A DNA stretch of 64,000 bases from Oscillospiraceae bacterium (GCA_022846095.1 AP025583.1:1798001-1862000); one strand, 5' to 3'; positions 1-8,512 are shown, numbered from the stretch's first letter. Notes: generated from the letters alone by a model not told the origin. Numbers and translations: made by a program.

Positions 1-2
1 TC

Positions 3-347
3 GCGGCCGCGCCGGTGTATGGCCTGTTCACCAAAGATCCCGAGGTCATCGCGCTGGCCAGGCTCATCATGCTCATCGAAATCCCGCTGGAGCTGGGCCG
101 GGCGGTGAACATGGTCATGTGCCGGGCCCTCCAGGCCTGCGGCGACATCCGCTTCCCCATCGTCATCTGCGTCATCGACGCGTGGCTGGTGGCGGTGGGC
201 GGGGGCTACCTGCTGGGCGTGGTGTGCGGCTGGGGGCTGGCCGGGCTCTGGGCCGCCATGGCCGCCGACGAGTGCATCCGGGCGGTGCTCTTCCTCTGGC
301 GCTGGCACAGCCGCGCCTGGACGGGCAAGCACCTGCTGTCCGTATAA
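3..347 (+). CDS. MATE family efflux transporter, C-terminal part (partial)
   Basis: The frame is open from the left edge of the window to a TAA stop, giving about 114 residues. The 5' part lies outside. The segment is strongly hydrophobic, with at least two membrane helices. It carries the pattern typical of the last third of MATE (multidrug and toxin extrusion) antiporters: FTKDPEV followed by a helix, then RALQACGDIRFP, a loop common between helices in this family. MATE proteins export cationic drugs or metabolites with Na+ or H+. The gene ends in a strong terminator shared with the convergent gene at 392. No true start is visible, and the substrate cannot be inferred. Confidence 0.75.
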   Translation, partial: AAAPVYGLFTKDPEVIALARLIMLIEIPLELGRAVNMVMCRALQACGDIRFPIVICVIDAWLVAVGGGYLLGVVCGWGLAGLWAAMAADECIRAVLFLWRWHSRAWTGKHLLSV

Positions 348-349
348 CG

Positions 350-389
350 AAAAACACCCCCGCTTTTTCAAAAAGCGGGGGTGTTTTTT
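350..389. terminator. Bidirectional rho-independent terminator
   Basis: A near-perfect inverted repeat, AAAAACACCCCCGC...GCGGGGGTGTTTTTT, sits between two convergent genes. It has A and T runs on both sides, so it can end transcripts from either direction. Confidence 0.9.
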
Positions 390-391
390 GC

Positions 392-1162
392 CTAAAAGAC
401 GTATTTGACCAAAATCATGGCCAGGCCCAGCACCGCCAGGACCACGCCCGTGATGCGGTTGAGGAGCACGGGGTCGGCCTTGTTGGCGAATACCGCGGCC
501 ACCCTGGCGCCCACCAGTGTGGAGATGACGCACACCGCCAGGGCCAGCGGGTCGGGGAAGCCGCCGATTGCCATATGGGAGGCCGCGCCGGTAAAGGCGG
601 TGAAGGTCATGATGAACACGCTGGTGCCCACGGCGGTCTTTAGCTCGTACCCCAGCACGCTGGTGAGCAGCAGGAGCATCATCATGCCGCCGCCCGCGCC
701 GATGAACCCGCAGATAAAGCCCACCACGATGCCGCAGAGCACGGACTGGACCGCTTTTTTCGCCATGCTCTTGTCCTCCTGGCTGGACTTTGTGGCCAGC
801 ACGGGGCGGACAATGAATTTGACGCCCAGCAGGAAGGTCATCACCACCGAGAAGCCGCCCATGGTGGCGTTGGGCAGCAGGGAGGCCACGTAGCTGCCCA
901 CCAGGGTAAAGACCAGCACGGTAAAGAGCATGATCAGCCCGTTTTTAATGTCCAGATTCTTGTTTTTCCCGTAGGTGTAGGCCGACACGCCGGAGGCCAG
1001 CACGTCGGAGGCCAGGGAGACCCCCACCGCCTGGTAGGCCGGGAAGCCCAGAAAGGTGATGAGCATGGGGGAGATGACCGCCGCCGCGGACAGGCCCGCC
1101 AGCCCGGTGCCGATGCCGGCCCCCAGGCCGGCGATGATATACACAATGAGCTTGAGCGCCAT
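392..1162 (-). CDS. TSUP (TauE/SafE) family membrane permease
   Basis: The protein has 256 residues and about eight hydrophobic helices. It shows the TauE/SafE pattern of two related halves with glycine-rich loops: GAGIGTGLAGLSAAAVISP near the N-terminus and GFICGFIGAGGGMMMLLLL in the middle. The family exports or imports small organosulfur and organic anions (sulfite, sulfoacetate, taurine breakdown products). The exact substrate cannot be told from sequence. The gene lies 4 bp after the MarR regulator, and its GGAGGT ribosome site is inside the end of that gene, so the two form one operon. The regulator probably controls this exporter. A second, partial TSUP gene lies at the right edge of the window. 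Confidence 0.85.
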   Translation of the reverse strand: MALKLIVYIIAGLGAGIGTGLAGLSAAAVISPMLITFLGFPAYQAVGVSLASDVLASGVSAYTYGKNKNLDIKNGLIMLFTVLVFTLVGSYVASLLPNATMGGFSVVMTFLLGVKFIVRPVLATKSSQEDKSMAKKAVQSVLCGIVVGFICGFIGAGGGMMMLLLLTSVLGYELKTAVGTSVFIMTFTAFTGAASHMAIGGFPDPLALAVCVISTLVGARVAAVFANKADPVLLNRITGVVLAVLGLAMILVKYVF

Positions 1163-1166
1163 ACCG

Positions 1167-1592
1167 TTACCTCCGTAAATTGTCCGCTATTTTTGCCAGA
1201 ATCCCGCCCAGCATGGCCCGCTCCTCGTCGGTCACGCCGTCGTAGAGCCGGGCCAGGAACTGCGCCTGCACCTGCCGGGCGGCCTCCACGGCCTCGCCGG
1301 CCGCGGGGAGCAGGCGCAGGTGGATACAGCGCCGGTCCCGGGGGTCCTGCGTCCCCTCCAGCCAGCCCCGCCGGGTGAGGGCGTCCACCGACTTGCAAAC
1401 GTGGGACTTGGACAGCCCGCGCAGCTCCACCACGTCCCGGGCCGTGTCGTAGCCGGGGTTGTTGGCCAGGAAGAGGAGCACGTCGATCTCGTTGCGCGTC
1501 AGGCCGTAGGCCGCCTCCACGTCCCGGCACAGCGCGCCGTAGCGGTGCTTGAGCTGCTGGCCCAGGAGGAGCAGGGAGGTGGGGTTCGCCAT
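1167..1592 (-). CDS. MarR family transcriptional regulator
   Basis: A 141-residue protein with the MarR winged helix at about residues 30-100. LTRNEIDVLLFLANN is followed by the recognition helix LSKSHVCKSVDALTRRG and the wing QDPRDRRCIHLRL, whose D-x-R-D-x-R is the hallmark DNA-contacting loop. MarR proteins are dimers that repress nearby genes until a small ligand or oxidant releases them. It is the first gene of a two-gene operon with the TSUP permease. An inverted repeat directly downstream of its -10 box suggests that it represses its own operon. The ligand is unknown. Confidence 0.9.
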   Translation of the reverse strand: MANPTSLLLLGQQLKHRYGALCRDVEAAYGLTRNEIDVLLFLANNPGYDTARDVVELRGLSKSHVCKSVDALTRRGWLEGTQDPRDRRCIHLRLLPAAGEAVEAARQVQAQFLARLYDGVTDEERAMLGGILAKIADNLRR

Positions 1593-1623
1593 CGGCAGCT
1601 CTCCAATCGTTCAAAAATATACG

Positions 1624-1666
1624 GTTCAATAATGAACTATTATAGCGCGAAAAAAGGAAAAGTCAA
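1624..1666 (-). promoter_or_regulatory. Promoter and likely MarR operator for the marR-TSUP operon
   Basis: On the minus strand a TTGACT box (1661-1666) and a TATAAT box (1639-1644) are 16 bp apart. Immediately after the -10 box is the inverted repeat GTTCA-N4-TGAAC (1624-1637), and a further GTTCA-like half-site lies about 15 bp on. A repressor bound there would cover the transcription start, the usual MarR autoregulation layout. The promoter is seen; the identity of the bound protein is inferred. Confidence 0.65.
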
Positions 1667-1720
1667 GGGGAACATTTACGCCCGTTTGTGTTATAATGGA
1701 CGGCGTAAGGAGTGGTTAGC

Positions 1721-2575
1721 ATGAAAACGGGACTGGTCCTGGAGGGTGGCGCCATCCGCACCATCTTCTCCAGCGGGGCCTGCGACGGCCTGCTGATCCG
1801 CAGGGATCTGGCCTTTGACTATACCATCGGCGTGTCCGCGGGCATCGCCTACGGGGTGAGCTATCTCTCCGGGCAGAGCGGGCGCAACCTGGAGATTCTG
1901 ACAAAATACGTCAACGACAAGCGCTATATGGGCAAGCGGAACCTGCTCAAGGCGGGCAACCGCTCCTACTTCGGCCTGAAGTTCACCTACGACGACATCC
2001 CCAACCGCCTGGTGCCCTTTGACTACGATACCTTCGCCGCCTACCCCGGCGAGATCGAGGCGGTGGTCACCAACCTGGAGACCGGCGGGGCGGAGTACCT
2101 GCCGGTGCCCCGGCGGGACGACAAGTTCACGGTGCTCCAGGCCACCTGCGCGCTGCCCTTCCTGTTCCCCATCTACCACATCGGCGGCAAGCCCTGCATG
2201 GACGGCGGCGCGGCCGACGCCATCCCCTATGAGAGGGCGTTCGAGAAGGGGTGCGGCCGGGTGCTGGTCATCCTGACCCGGGAGCGGGACTATGTCCGCA
2301 AGCCCGAGCAGCTCCAGCCCCTCATCGACCGCTGGTACCGCAAATACCCAAAGTTCTGCGACACCATGCGCCGCCGGGCGGACACCTACAACGCCGCCCG
2401 TGAGCGGCTCTTCGCGCTGGAGCGGGAGGGCCGGGTGATGGTGCTCGCGCCAAAGAACACCCGGGGCTTCTCCCGCACGGAGCGGGACGTGGAGAAAATC
2501 AAGGCCCTCTGGCAGGACGGATACGACCAGGCGGCGGGCCGCCTGGACGAGATCGCCGCCTTCCTGGGGGAATAA
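1721..2575 (+). CDS. Patatin-like phospholipase family protein
   Basis: A 284-residue protein with all patatin landmarks. The oxyanion glycine-rich LEGGAIRTIFSSG is at residues 7-19, the nucleophile elbow G-V-S-A-G sits near residue 40, and the partner aspartate lies in the DGG of CMDGGAADAIP. Ser and Asp form the catalytic dyad of these lipid acyl hydrolases. The protein resembles the YjjU-type bacterial group and is probably cytoplasmic, with no signal peptide. The ATG at 1721 is preferred because AAGGAG precedes it by 8 bp; an in-frame GTG at 1712 has no such site. A TATAAT at 1692-1697 is a plausible -10 box. The gene is monocistronic and ends in a strong terminator. Confidence 0.85.
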   Translation: MKTGLVLEGGAIRTIFSSGACDGLLIRRDLAFDYTIGVSAGIAYGVSYLSGQSGRNLEILTKYVNDKRYMGKRNLLKAGNRSYFGLKFTYDDIPNRLVPFDYDTFAAYPGEIEAVVTNLETGGAEYLPVPRRDDKFTVLQATCALPFLFPIYHIGGKPCMDGGAADAIPYERAFEKGCGRVLVILTRERDYVRKPEQLQPLIDRWYRKYPKFCDTMRRRADTYNAARERLFALEREGRVMVLAPKNTRGFSRTERDVEKIKALWQDGYDQAAGRLDEIAAFLGE

Positions 2576-2581
2576 AACCAA

Positions 2582-2620
2582 AAAGGACGCCCTGCCTGGA
2601 GCCAGGCAGGGCGTCCTTTT
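2582..2620. terminator. Bidirectional rho-independent terminator
   Basis: The inverted repeat AAAGGACGCCCTGCCTGG/CCAGGCAGGGCGTCCTTTT separates the patatin gene from the convergent permease gene. Confidence 0.9.
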
Positions 2621-2626
2621 GACACG

Positions 2627-3664
2627 TTACGCGGTGACGGCCGCGGGGGCCTTGGGTGCGGGCGCCCCGGCGGGGTCGTGCTTGAAGCGCTTGAAGACCA
2701 CGCTGCCCACCAGCCCGGCGGCGGCGCCGCCCAGGGCGGCCAGCACCAGCGCCAGCAGTACGGTGGCAGGGGGATTGAAGGCGAAGGGGGCCAGCAGGCC
2801 CGGGATGGGGGAGGCGGTGCCCGGGGCGTTGTTCACGATGCCCAGCATTGCCGCGGCGACCCCCGCCAGCCCGCCGCCGAAGAAGTTGGAGCCGTAGATG
2901 GGGATGGGGTTGCGGGTGATGATGTGGGCCTGGGTCAGGGGCTCCAGCATGACGGCCATGATATTGCTGCGCTCGCCCAGGCGGAGCCGGGCGAAGATGA
3001 TGCCGTTGGTGAAGGAGCCGCCGAAGCAGGCGATGGCGGCGATGCCCATGGGCAGGCCGGTGAGGCCCAGCATGGCCGTCAGGGCCATGGAGCTCAGAGG
3101 CGAGGTGCAGATCATCTTGATGATGCCGCCCAGCAGGAAGCCCATGACGATGGGGGACTGGAGGGTGGCGGCGGAGATGGCGTCCCCGATGAAGCCCATG
3201 GCCGCGTTCACGGCGGGGTCCACGGCGAAGGCCAGCAGCCGGGCGGCCGGGGCCAGCAGGAGGGCGCCCAGGATGGTGTCCAGCCCGTTGGGCAGGTGCT
3301 TTTCCACAATGGGGGCCAAAAAGCCGATGAGGTAGCCGGCCAGGAAGCCGGGCAGGATGCCGTAGCCGCCCACGGCCACGCCCGCCACCACCGCAAAGAC
3401 GGGGTTGGCCCCCATGCTGATGGGCACCAGCACGGCGGCGGCCACGCCGCCCAGGCTTCCGGCCATGGAGCCGGTCTCGGCCAGGAAGATGATTCCCAGC
3501 AGATCGCCGGAGATGTACTTGTGTACCGCCTCTACCAGAAAGGTGGCCACCGCCGCGTTGGCAAGCCCCGACATGGCCAGCAAGCCCTTGGGCGCCTTCA
3601 TGCTGAACAGGGAAAAGCCCGCCAGCGTCAGCAGGAGCAGCCCCACACCCATAAGAATCGTCAT
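2627..3664 (-). CDS. PTS EIIC-like sugar permease (PTS_EIIC_2 type), orphan
   Basis: A 345-residue, very hydrophobic protein with about nine or ten membrane helices and many glycines. Its patterns, such as GFLLGGIIKMICTSPLSSMALTA, SFTNGIIFARLRLG and NPIPIYGSNFFGGG, resemble the single-domain EIIC-like permease family. No EIIA, EIIB or sugar enzyme gene is adjacent, so it is an orphan and the substrate is unknown. The ATG at 3664 has GGAGGT 9 bp upstream. A TTG 39 bp further upstream would put that ribosome site inside the coding region, so it was not used. Transcription is toward the patatin terminator. Confidence 0.7.
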   Translation of the reverse strand: MTILMGVGLLLLTLAGFSLFSMKAPKGLLAMSGLANAAVATFLVEAVHKYISGDLLGIIFLAETGSMAGSLGGVAAAVLVPISMGANPVFAVVAGVAVGGYGILPGFLAGYLIGFLAPIVEKHLPNGLDTILGALLLAPAARLLAFAVDPAVNAAMGFIGDAISAATLQSPIVMGFLLGGIIKMICTSPLSSMALTAMLGLTGLPMGIAAIACFGGSFTNGIIFARLRLGERSNIMAVMLEPLTQAHIITRNPIPIYGSNFFGGGLAGVAAAMLGIVNNAPGTASPIPGLLAPFAFNPPATVLLALVLAALGGAAAGLVGSVVFKRFKHDPAGAPAPKAPAAVTA

Positions 3665-3834
3665 CTTTCCCGCACCTCCGTAATATTGTGAAATTTCTAT
3701 CAAGCTGGGCTTAGCTTAATAGACAGGTTTCATAAAACTACAGGAAGTAACAGAAAGAAATCTATAAAAACCGACGGCAATTGTAATTTTGTAAAAGGTG
3801 CAATATAAATCACCGGTTCAATTTATGGAAAACG

Positions 3835-3852
3835 ACGGAGAAATATCTCCGT
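3835..3852 (-). terminator. Weak hairpin after the response regulator gene
   Basis: ACGGAGA-AATA-TCTCCGT forms a short 7-bp hairpin just past the stop codon on the minus strand, followed by CGTTTTCC. It could be a weak terminator. The rest of 3665-3834 is AT-rich with no clear promoter boxes. Confidence 0.35.
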
Positions 3853-3855
3853 TTC

Positions 3856-4716
3856 TCAGTGCTCGCCGCACAGCGCGGCCAGGGTGTACAGGAATTTCTT
3901 GACGGATACGCGCCCGTGGTTGGGGCTTTTCCCGCGGATGCAGTCCATCTCCCGCCGGACCTGCTCGAACTGGTAGAGGGTGCCGGCGTACTCGGTGAAG
4001 GTGTCGTTGGCGTAGTCCTCGATGCCCAGGTTGGCCAGGTTCACCATGCCCGCCGTGGCCGCCCGGCGGATGCGCTGCTCCATGGCCTTGGGAGAGTCGC
4101 TGAATTTGGCGCAGAGCTGGGAGACTGTCAGGGGCGCGCAGCGCCCGCCGCAGTCGATGAGAAACTCCACCGCCTGGGTGATGTCCCGGCAGGCGGGGTC
4201 GCCGCTGATGCCCAGCCGGTGGAGCACGCAGGCCAGCGCACTCTGCGCGCCCGGGCCCGGCTCCCTGGGGGCGGGGTCCCCCGGCGCGGTCGCCGGGGCC
4301 TGTGCGCCCCCGCCCAGCAGGCTGCGCATCTGGTCCAGCGTGCGGTCCATGCTCAGCAGCTTTTCCACCTGGCCCACCACGCTGAGCACCTCCACGCAGT
4401 TGATGGGCTTGGCGATAAAGAAGTCCACCCCGGCGGCGTAGGCCTCGGCCACCATCTCCTTGGAGGTCACCTGGGAGAGCATGATGTAGCGGGTGGAGGG
4501 GCAGCGCTCCTTCGCCCGGCGGACGAACTCGATGCCGTCCATGCCGGGCATCAGCAGGTCCACCAGCACGATGTCGGGCTGCTGGTAGTGCAGGTCCTCC
4601 AGCGCGTCCAGGGCGCTGGGGGCGCAGCCGGTGACATTGCCCCGGCCGCCGTCCTCCAGGATCATGCGCAGCGTTTCGAGGATGGCCGGGTCGTCGTCAA
4701 TCAGGTAAAACCGCAT
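3856..4716 (-). CDS. Response regulator, GlnL/YcbB type
   Basis: A 286-residue protein. Residues 1-120 are a CheY-like receiver with the acidic pocket DDD at 7-9, phosphoacceptor Asp53 in LVDLLMPGMDG, and the conserved lysine in FFIAKP. After a proline/alanine linker, the C-terminal half (about 165-286) matches the YcbB-type DNA-binding domain of B. subtilis GlnL, with segments such as RDITQAVEFLID and ALEQRI-like helices. In B. subtilis GlnK-GlnL controls glutamine use. Here the target is unknown and no glutaminase is nearby. The start overlaps the end of the kinase gene by 20 bp, so the two are translationally coupled. Confidence 0.85.
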   Translation of the reverse strand: MRFYLIDDDPAILETLRMILEDGGRGNVTGCAPSALDALEDLHYQQPDIVLVDLLMPGMDGIEFVRRAKERCPSTRYIMLSQVTSKEMVAEAYAAGVDFFIAKPINCVEVLSVVGQVEKLLSMDRTLDQMRSLLGGGAQAPATAPGDPAPREPGPGAQSALACVLHRLGISGDPACRDITQAVEFLIDCGGRCAPLTVSQLCAKFSDSPKAMEQRIRRAATAGMVNLANLGIEDYANDTFTEYAGTLYQFEQVRREMDCIRGKSPNHGRVSVKKFLYTLAALCGEH

Positions 4717-5998
4717 GGGCCTCTCCCTCCAGTTCCTGTTTTGGGATGCGCACGGTAAAGACGCAGCCCCCGTCCCGGTTGGCGGCGGCCACGGTGCCCT
4801 TCAGCTTGCCCTCGATCAGATCCCTGACGATGGTCAGGCCCAGGCCCCGGTTGACCGCTCCGGTGCTGTAGTTGATTTTGCTGGAGAAGCCGGGGAGGAA
4901 TATCCGCTCCAGCCGCTCGGGGGGGACGCCGCCGCAGTCGTCCCCCACCTCAAACACATATTCCTCCCCCTGGGCGTACTCGGTGAGCGAGACGTGGGCC
5001 GTGCTCCCGCCGGGCGCGGCCTCCACCGCGTTGTTGAGCAGGTTGCGGAAGATGGACATCAGGTAGTGGTGCCGCGCGGTGTGGAAGGGCGCGGCGCACC
5101 GGCCCGTGAAGACCACCTGCTTCCCCGCGTCCCGGGCACCCTGCTCCACGCTCCGGCCCAGAACGCGGACGATCTCCTCCAGATCCATGCCCTGGGTGGC
5201 CGTGTCGGTGTCCAGCGCCTCGGAGATGCCCCGCATAATGAGGAAATACTCCTTCTTCACCTCGTGGATGTCCTTGGCGATGGCCAGGGCGGTCTCGGCG
5301 GTGGCGGGGCCGCCCCCGCCGCTGCGCAGCTGGCTGTAGAGCTGGTAGGCGGCGTTCATGGTGTCCTCCACCAGGCAGGCCCCCTTCTCCATCCACACCA
5401 CCTCGCCCTTGAGGGCGGCGGTCATCAGCAGCAGGCGCTGGTAGCGCTCGGTGTCCTCCCGGCGCAGCATCTGGTAGCCGTAGTAGTCCAGGGCCCGGAT
5501 AGCGGCCCAGGACAGCAGCGCCCGCCCCGCCCCCACCGCCAGGAGCTGGAGCAGCAGGGGCGGGGAGAAGGCCCCCGCGCCCAGGCGTACCAGCAGTTCA
5601 ATGAGGTTGGCGATGAAATCGAAGCCCATCAGGGGCAGGCACTTGACCCAGCGGAAGGGGTGGAAGGAGACGCGCCGCTGGTAGAAATAGAATTGCAGGC
5701 CGTAGGCCAGGTAGAAGAAGATCTCCGGCCCGTGGGCCTGCCAGCAGCCCTCCAGCGTGCCGGCGGAGGCCCACTGGAGGAGGGAACGCAGCAGAAAGAC
5801 CCCCGGCCCCGCCAGCAGGGCGGTGGGCAGCACGGGGAAGTCGGGCAGGAGGAAGAGCAGCACGGGCAGCAGGACGATGGCCACCGAGATTTTGAATTCG
5901 CCGGTGAAGAGGGTAATTGAGATCTGGGAGGCCAGCATCAGCAGCAGCACGCCCAGCAGCACCGGGCGCCTGCGCCAGGACTGGGGGGCGGGGGACAT
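4697..5998 (-). CDS. Membrane sensor histidine kinase, GlnK/YcbA-like
   Basis: A 433-residue protein. Residues 15-175 contain about six hydrophobic segments with little extracellular sequence, which suggests sensing of a membrane or internal signal. His245, in AKDIHEVKKEYFLIM, is the likely phosphorylation site. The ATPase domain has the N-box FRNLLNNAVEAAPGG, the G1 box GDDCGGVP and the G2-like NRGLGLTIVRDL. It overlaps both neighbours: its ATG shares one base with the malQ stop (TGATG) and its end overlaps the response regulator. The ATG at 5998 is preferred over an upstream extension, which would lie inside malQ and has an unlikely composition. Confidence 0.88.
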   Translation of the reverse strand: MSPAPQSWRRRPVLLGVLLLMLASQISITLFTGEFKISVAIVLLPVLLFLLPDFPVLPTALLAGPGVFLLRSLLQWASAGTLEGCWQAHGPEIFFYLAYGLQFYFYQRRVSFHPFRWVKCLPLMGFDFIANLIELLVRLGAGAFSPPLLLQLLAVGAGRALLSWAAIRALDYYGYQMLRREDTERYQRLLLMTAALKGEVVWMEKGACLVEDTMNAAYQLYSQLRSGGGGPATAETALAIAKDIHEVKKEYFLIMRGISEALDTDTATQGMDLEEIVRVLGRSVEQGARDAGKQVVFTGRCAAPFHTARHHYLMSIFRNLLNNAVEAAPGGSTAHVSLTEYAQGEEYVFEVGDDCGGVPPERLERIFLPGFSSKINYSTGAVNRGLGLTIVRDLIEGKLKGTVAAANRDGGCVFTVRIPKQELEGEAHAVLPD

Positions 5999-7485
5999 CA
6001 CCGCCGCTCCCTGCGGTAGGTGCGGGTGATCCGGCCCAGGCGGCCGGACACGTCGCTGTTCAGGGCGTCCTCGCGCACCCGCCAGCTCCAGTTGTGATCC
6101 CCAGTGGTGCCGGGGTGGTTGATCCGCGCGTCCTTCCCCAGGCCCAGCAGATCCTGGAGGGGGGCCACCGCCAGCCGGGAGGGGGAGGCCCAGGCCCCGC
6201 ACACCGCGCCCCAGCCGAAGCCCTCGTCGGCGCGCAGGCGCAGGTAGTCGGAGGCGTAGTCCCGCTCCGCTCCGCCGGCCTCGTCAAAGAGCCACTGCAC
6301 GAAGGTGGGGGTGTCGTGGGTGCCGGTGTACATGATGGAGTTCACCGGGCAGTTGTGGGGCAGGTAGGCGCTCTCGCCCACGGGGTCGAAGGCGTAGACC
6401 AGCACCTTCATGCCGGGCAGGCCGCTCTCCTTTAAAAAGGCGCGCACCTCGTCGTCCAGATCCCCCAGGTCCTCGGCGATGAGGGACAGGCCGGGGACGG
6501 AGCGGAGCACGTCCACCAGGGCCATGCCGGGGCCTGGCTCCCAGTGGCCCTCCATGGCGGTCTCCGCGTCGGCGGGGATGGACCAGTAGGTGTGGAACGC
6601 GCGGAAGTGGTCGATGCGCACCACGTCGCACAGCTTCGCCATGTGCTCCCCCCGCCGCCGCCACCAGGCGAAGCCGTCGGCGGCGTGGGCCTTCCAGTCG
6701 TAGAGGGGATTGCCCCAGTGCTGGCCGGTGGCGGAGAAGGCGTCGGGCGGCACCCCGGCCACCGCCGTGGGCACAAAGTCGCCGTCCAGGAGGAAGAGCT
6801 CCGGGTGGGCCCACACCTCGGCGGAGTCGGGGGAGACGTAGATGGGCAGATCCCCGATGATGGAGACGCCGCGGCCGTTGGCGTAGTCCTTCACCCGCTT
6901 CCACTGCCGGAAGAAAAGCAACTGGAGGAAGGCGTGGTACTCCGCCTCCTGGGCCAGCTCCTCCCGGAGCTGGGACAGGGCCTGGGGGTCCCGGGAGCGC
7001 ACGCCGGCGGGCCAGGCGCTCAGGGGCAGGCCGTCCCAGTGCTCGTGCAGGGCCATGAAAAAGGCGTAGTCGGGCAGCCAGTCGGCCTCCTCGTCCAGGA
7101 ACTTCGCCAGCTCAGCGGCGTATTTATCCCGGCCCCGCGCCCAGGCCCGGCGCAGCAGAGCGGCGCGGGAGGCGCGCACGGCGGGGTAATCCACCCGGTC
7201 GGGGTTCTGGCACCGGGCGTCCGTGAGCTCCTGCTCCGTCAGCAGCCCGTCCGCCGCCAGGGCGTCCAGGTCCAGGAAGAGGGGGTTGCCCGCGAAGGAG
7301 GAGGGGGACATGTAGGGCGAGTTGCCGTCGCCGGGGGGAACCAGGGGGAGCAGCTGCCAGTAGCTCTGCCCCGCCGCGGCCAGAAAATCCACAAAGCGCA
7401 GCGCCTCGCGTCCCAGGGTGCCGACGCCGTAGGGCCCCGGCAGGGCGGAGACGGGGAGGAGGATGCCGCTTTCGCGCTTCATCAT
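5998..7485 (-). CDS. malQ: 4-alpha-glucanotransferase (amylomaltase)
   Basis: A 495-residue GH77 enzyme that transfers alpha-1,4-glucan segments between maltodextrins and releases glucose, acting in cytoplasmic glycogen and maltodextrin use. Family motifs are intact: GDLPIYVSPDSAEVW, the nucleophile aspartate in VRIDHFRAFHTYW, the acid/base glutamate in IAEDLGD, and YTGTHDTPTF. Length is normal for bacterial MalQ. GGAGG lies 6 bp before the ATG at 7485; the next codon is also ATG, so the start may be 7482. It heads an operon with the two-component genes, an unusual partner that hints at carbohydrate-linked signalling. A good promoter lies at 7536-7565. Confidence 0.95.
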   Translation of the reverse strand: MMKRESGILLPVSALPGPYGVGTLGREALRFVDFLAAAGQSYWQLLPLVPPGDGNSPYMSPSSFAGNPLFLDLDALAADGLLTEQELTDARCQNPDRVDYPAVRASRAALLRRAWARGRDKYAAELAKFLDEEADWLPDYAFFMALHEHWDGLPLSAWPAGVRSRDPQALSQLREELAQEAEYHAFLQLLFFRQWKRVKDYANGRGVSIIGDLPIYVSPDSAEVWAHPELFLLDGDFVPTAVAGVPPDAFSATGQHWGNPLYDWKAHAADGFAWWRRRGEHMAKLCDVVRIDHFRAFHTYWSIPADAETAMEGHWEPGPGMALVDVLRSVPGLSLIAEDLGDLDDEVRAFLKESGLPGMKVLVYAFDPVGESAYLPHNCPVNSIMYTGTHDTPTFVQWLFDEAGGAERDYASDYLRLRADEGFGWGAVCGAWASPSRLAVAPLQDLLGLGKDARINHPGTTGDHNWSWRVREDALNSDVSGRLGRITRTYRRERR

Positions 7486-7535
7486 AGAGGGCCTCCGTTC
7501 ATAATAAAGATAGAGGAGCAATTGTTAGCCGAATT

Positions 7536-7565
7536 ATTATATTGCCCCGGTCGGAGCACTGTCAA
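7536..7565 (-). promoter_or_regulatory. Promoter of the malQ-kinase-regulator operon
   Basis: On the minus strand TTGACA (7560-7565) and TATAAT (7536-7541) are 18 bp apart, about 50 bp before the malQ start codon. Nothing else in the intergenic region looks like a catabolite or sugar-regulator site. Confidence 0.75.
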
Positions 7566-7670
7566 GGTTCCATCAAAAATACTTTGTGAAAAAACAAACG
7601 ATTGTTGATTTTTGGACAGATGTAGTTTAAAATGAACCCATCCAAAAAACTGAAAAGGAGAGTTTCTAAA

Positions 7671-8441
7671 ATGAACTATGAGTTGAATTTTAAGGATAAG
7701 GTCGTTCTGGTCACCGGCGGCAGCCGGGGCCTGGGCCGCGCCATCGCCGAGGGCTTCGCCGCCCAGGGCGGCAGGGTGGTGCTGTGTGCCCGCAACGCGG
7801 AGAAGCTGGCCGAGACCAAGGGCGCTATCGAGGCCGCCGGCGGCCGCTGCGGCGTGGTGCAGGCGGACCTGTCCAAGGACGAGGACCTCAAGCGTATGCT
7901 GGACGAGGTGGCCGCCCAGTACGGCCGGCTGGACATTCTGGTGAATAACGCCGGGGTGGGCCACATCATCCCCTCCACCGAGGTCACCGACGAGCAGTGG
8001 CGCACCGTGCTGCACACCAACCTGGACGTGCCCTTCCGCCTGTCTGTGGAGGTGGCAAAGCGCTTCTTCCTGCCCCAGGGCGGCGGCAAGATCGTCAACA
8101 CCGACTCCATGGGCGGCTGGACCGGCATTCCCTGCGGCGCGGCCTACAGCGCCAGCAAGGGCGGCCTGCTCAACCTGACCCGCTCCCTGGCCACCGAGTG
8201 GGCCAAGGCCAACATCCAGGTCAACTGCATCTGCCCCGGCTACGTGGAGACCGAGCTCATCGGGCCCGCCATGGCCAACGAGCAGTGGATGCGCCTGGTG
8301 CAGATCCGCACCCCCATGGCCCGCCTGGGCAAGGCGGAGGAGGTGGTGGGCGCGGCCCTCTTCCTGGCCTCCGACCTGGCCAGTTTTATCACCGGCACCT
8401 ACATCCACATCGACGGCGGGGCCTACGCCGCCGGGTTCTAG
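7671..8441 (+). CDS. SDR family NAD(P)-dependent oxidoreductase
   Basis: A 256-residue classical short-chain dehydrogenase. The cofactor motif TGGSRGLG is at residues 15-22, NNAG at 92-95, and the catalytic set is Ser146, Tyr159 and Lys163 (YSASK). The C-terminal CPGYVETELIG and SSFITG-like ASFITGTYIHIDGG segments are also typical. It resembles gluconate 5-dehydrogenase and 3-oxoacyl-ACP reductase relatives, but the substrate is not decidable. The ATG at 7671 follows AAAAGGAG; an upstream ATG at 7632 would include that ribosome site as codons. A possible promoter is the TTGATT...TTTAAAAT stretch at about 7605-7632. The gene is monocistronic, with a terminator at 8462. Confidence 0.9.
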   Translation: MNYELNFKDKVVLVTGGSRGLGRAIAEGFAAQGGRVVLCARNAEKLAETKGAIEAAGGRCGVVQADLSKDEDLKRMLDEVAAQYGRLDILVNNAGVGHIIPSTEVTDEQWRTVLHTNLDVPFRLSVEVAKRFFLPQGGGKIVNTDSMGGWTGIPCGAAYSASKGGLLNLTRSLATEWAKANIQVNCICPGYVETELIGPAMANEQWMRLVQIRTPMARLGKAEEVVGAALFLASDLASFITGTYIHIDGGAYAAGF

Positions 8442-8461
8442 GGCATGTCATACAGTATGTA

Positions 8462-8502
8462 AAAGAGCGGGGCTGAACCAAAATGGTTCAGCCCCGCTCT
8501 TT
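8462..8502. terminator. Bidirectional rho-independent terminator
   Basis: The long perfect stem AAAGAGCGGGGCTGAACCA / TGGTTCAGCCCCGCTCTTT lies between convergent genes. Confidence 0.92.
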
Positions 8503-8512
8503 GATGCGCTTT

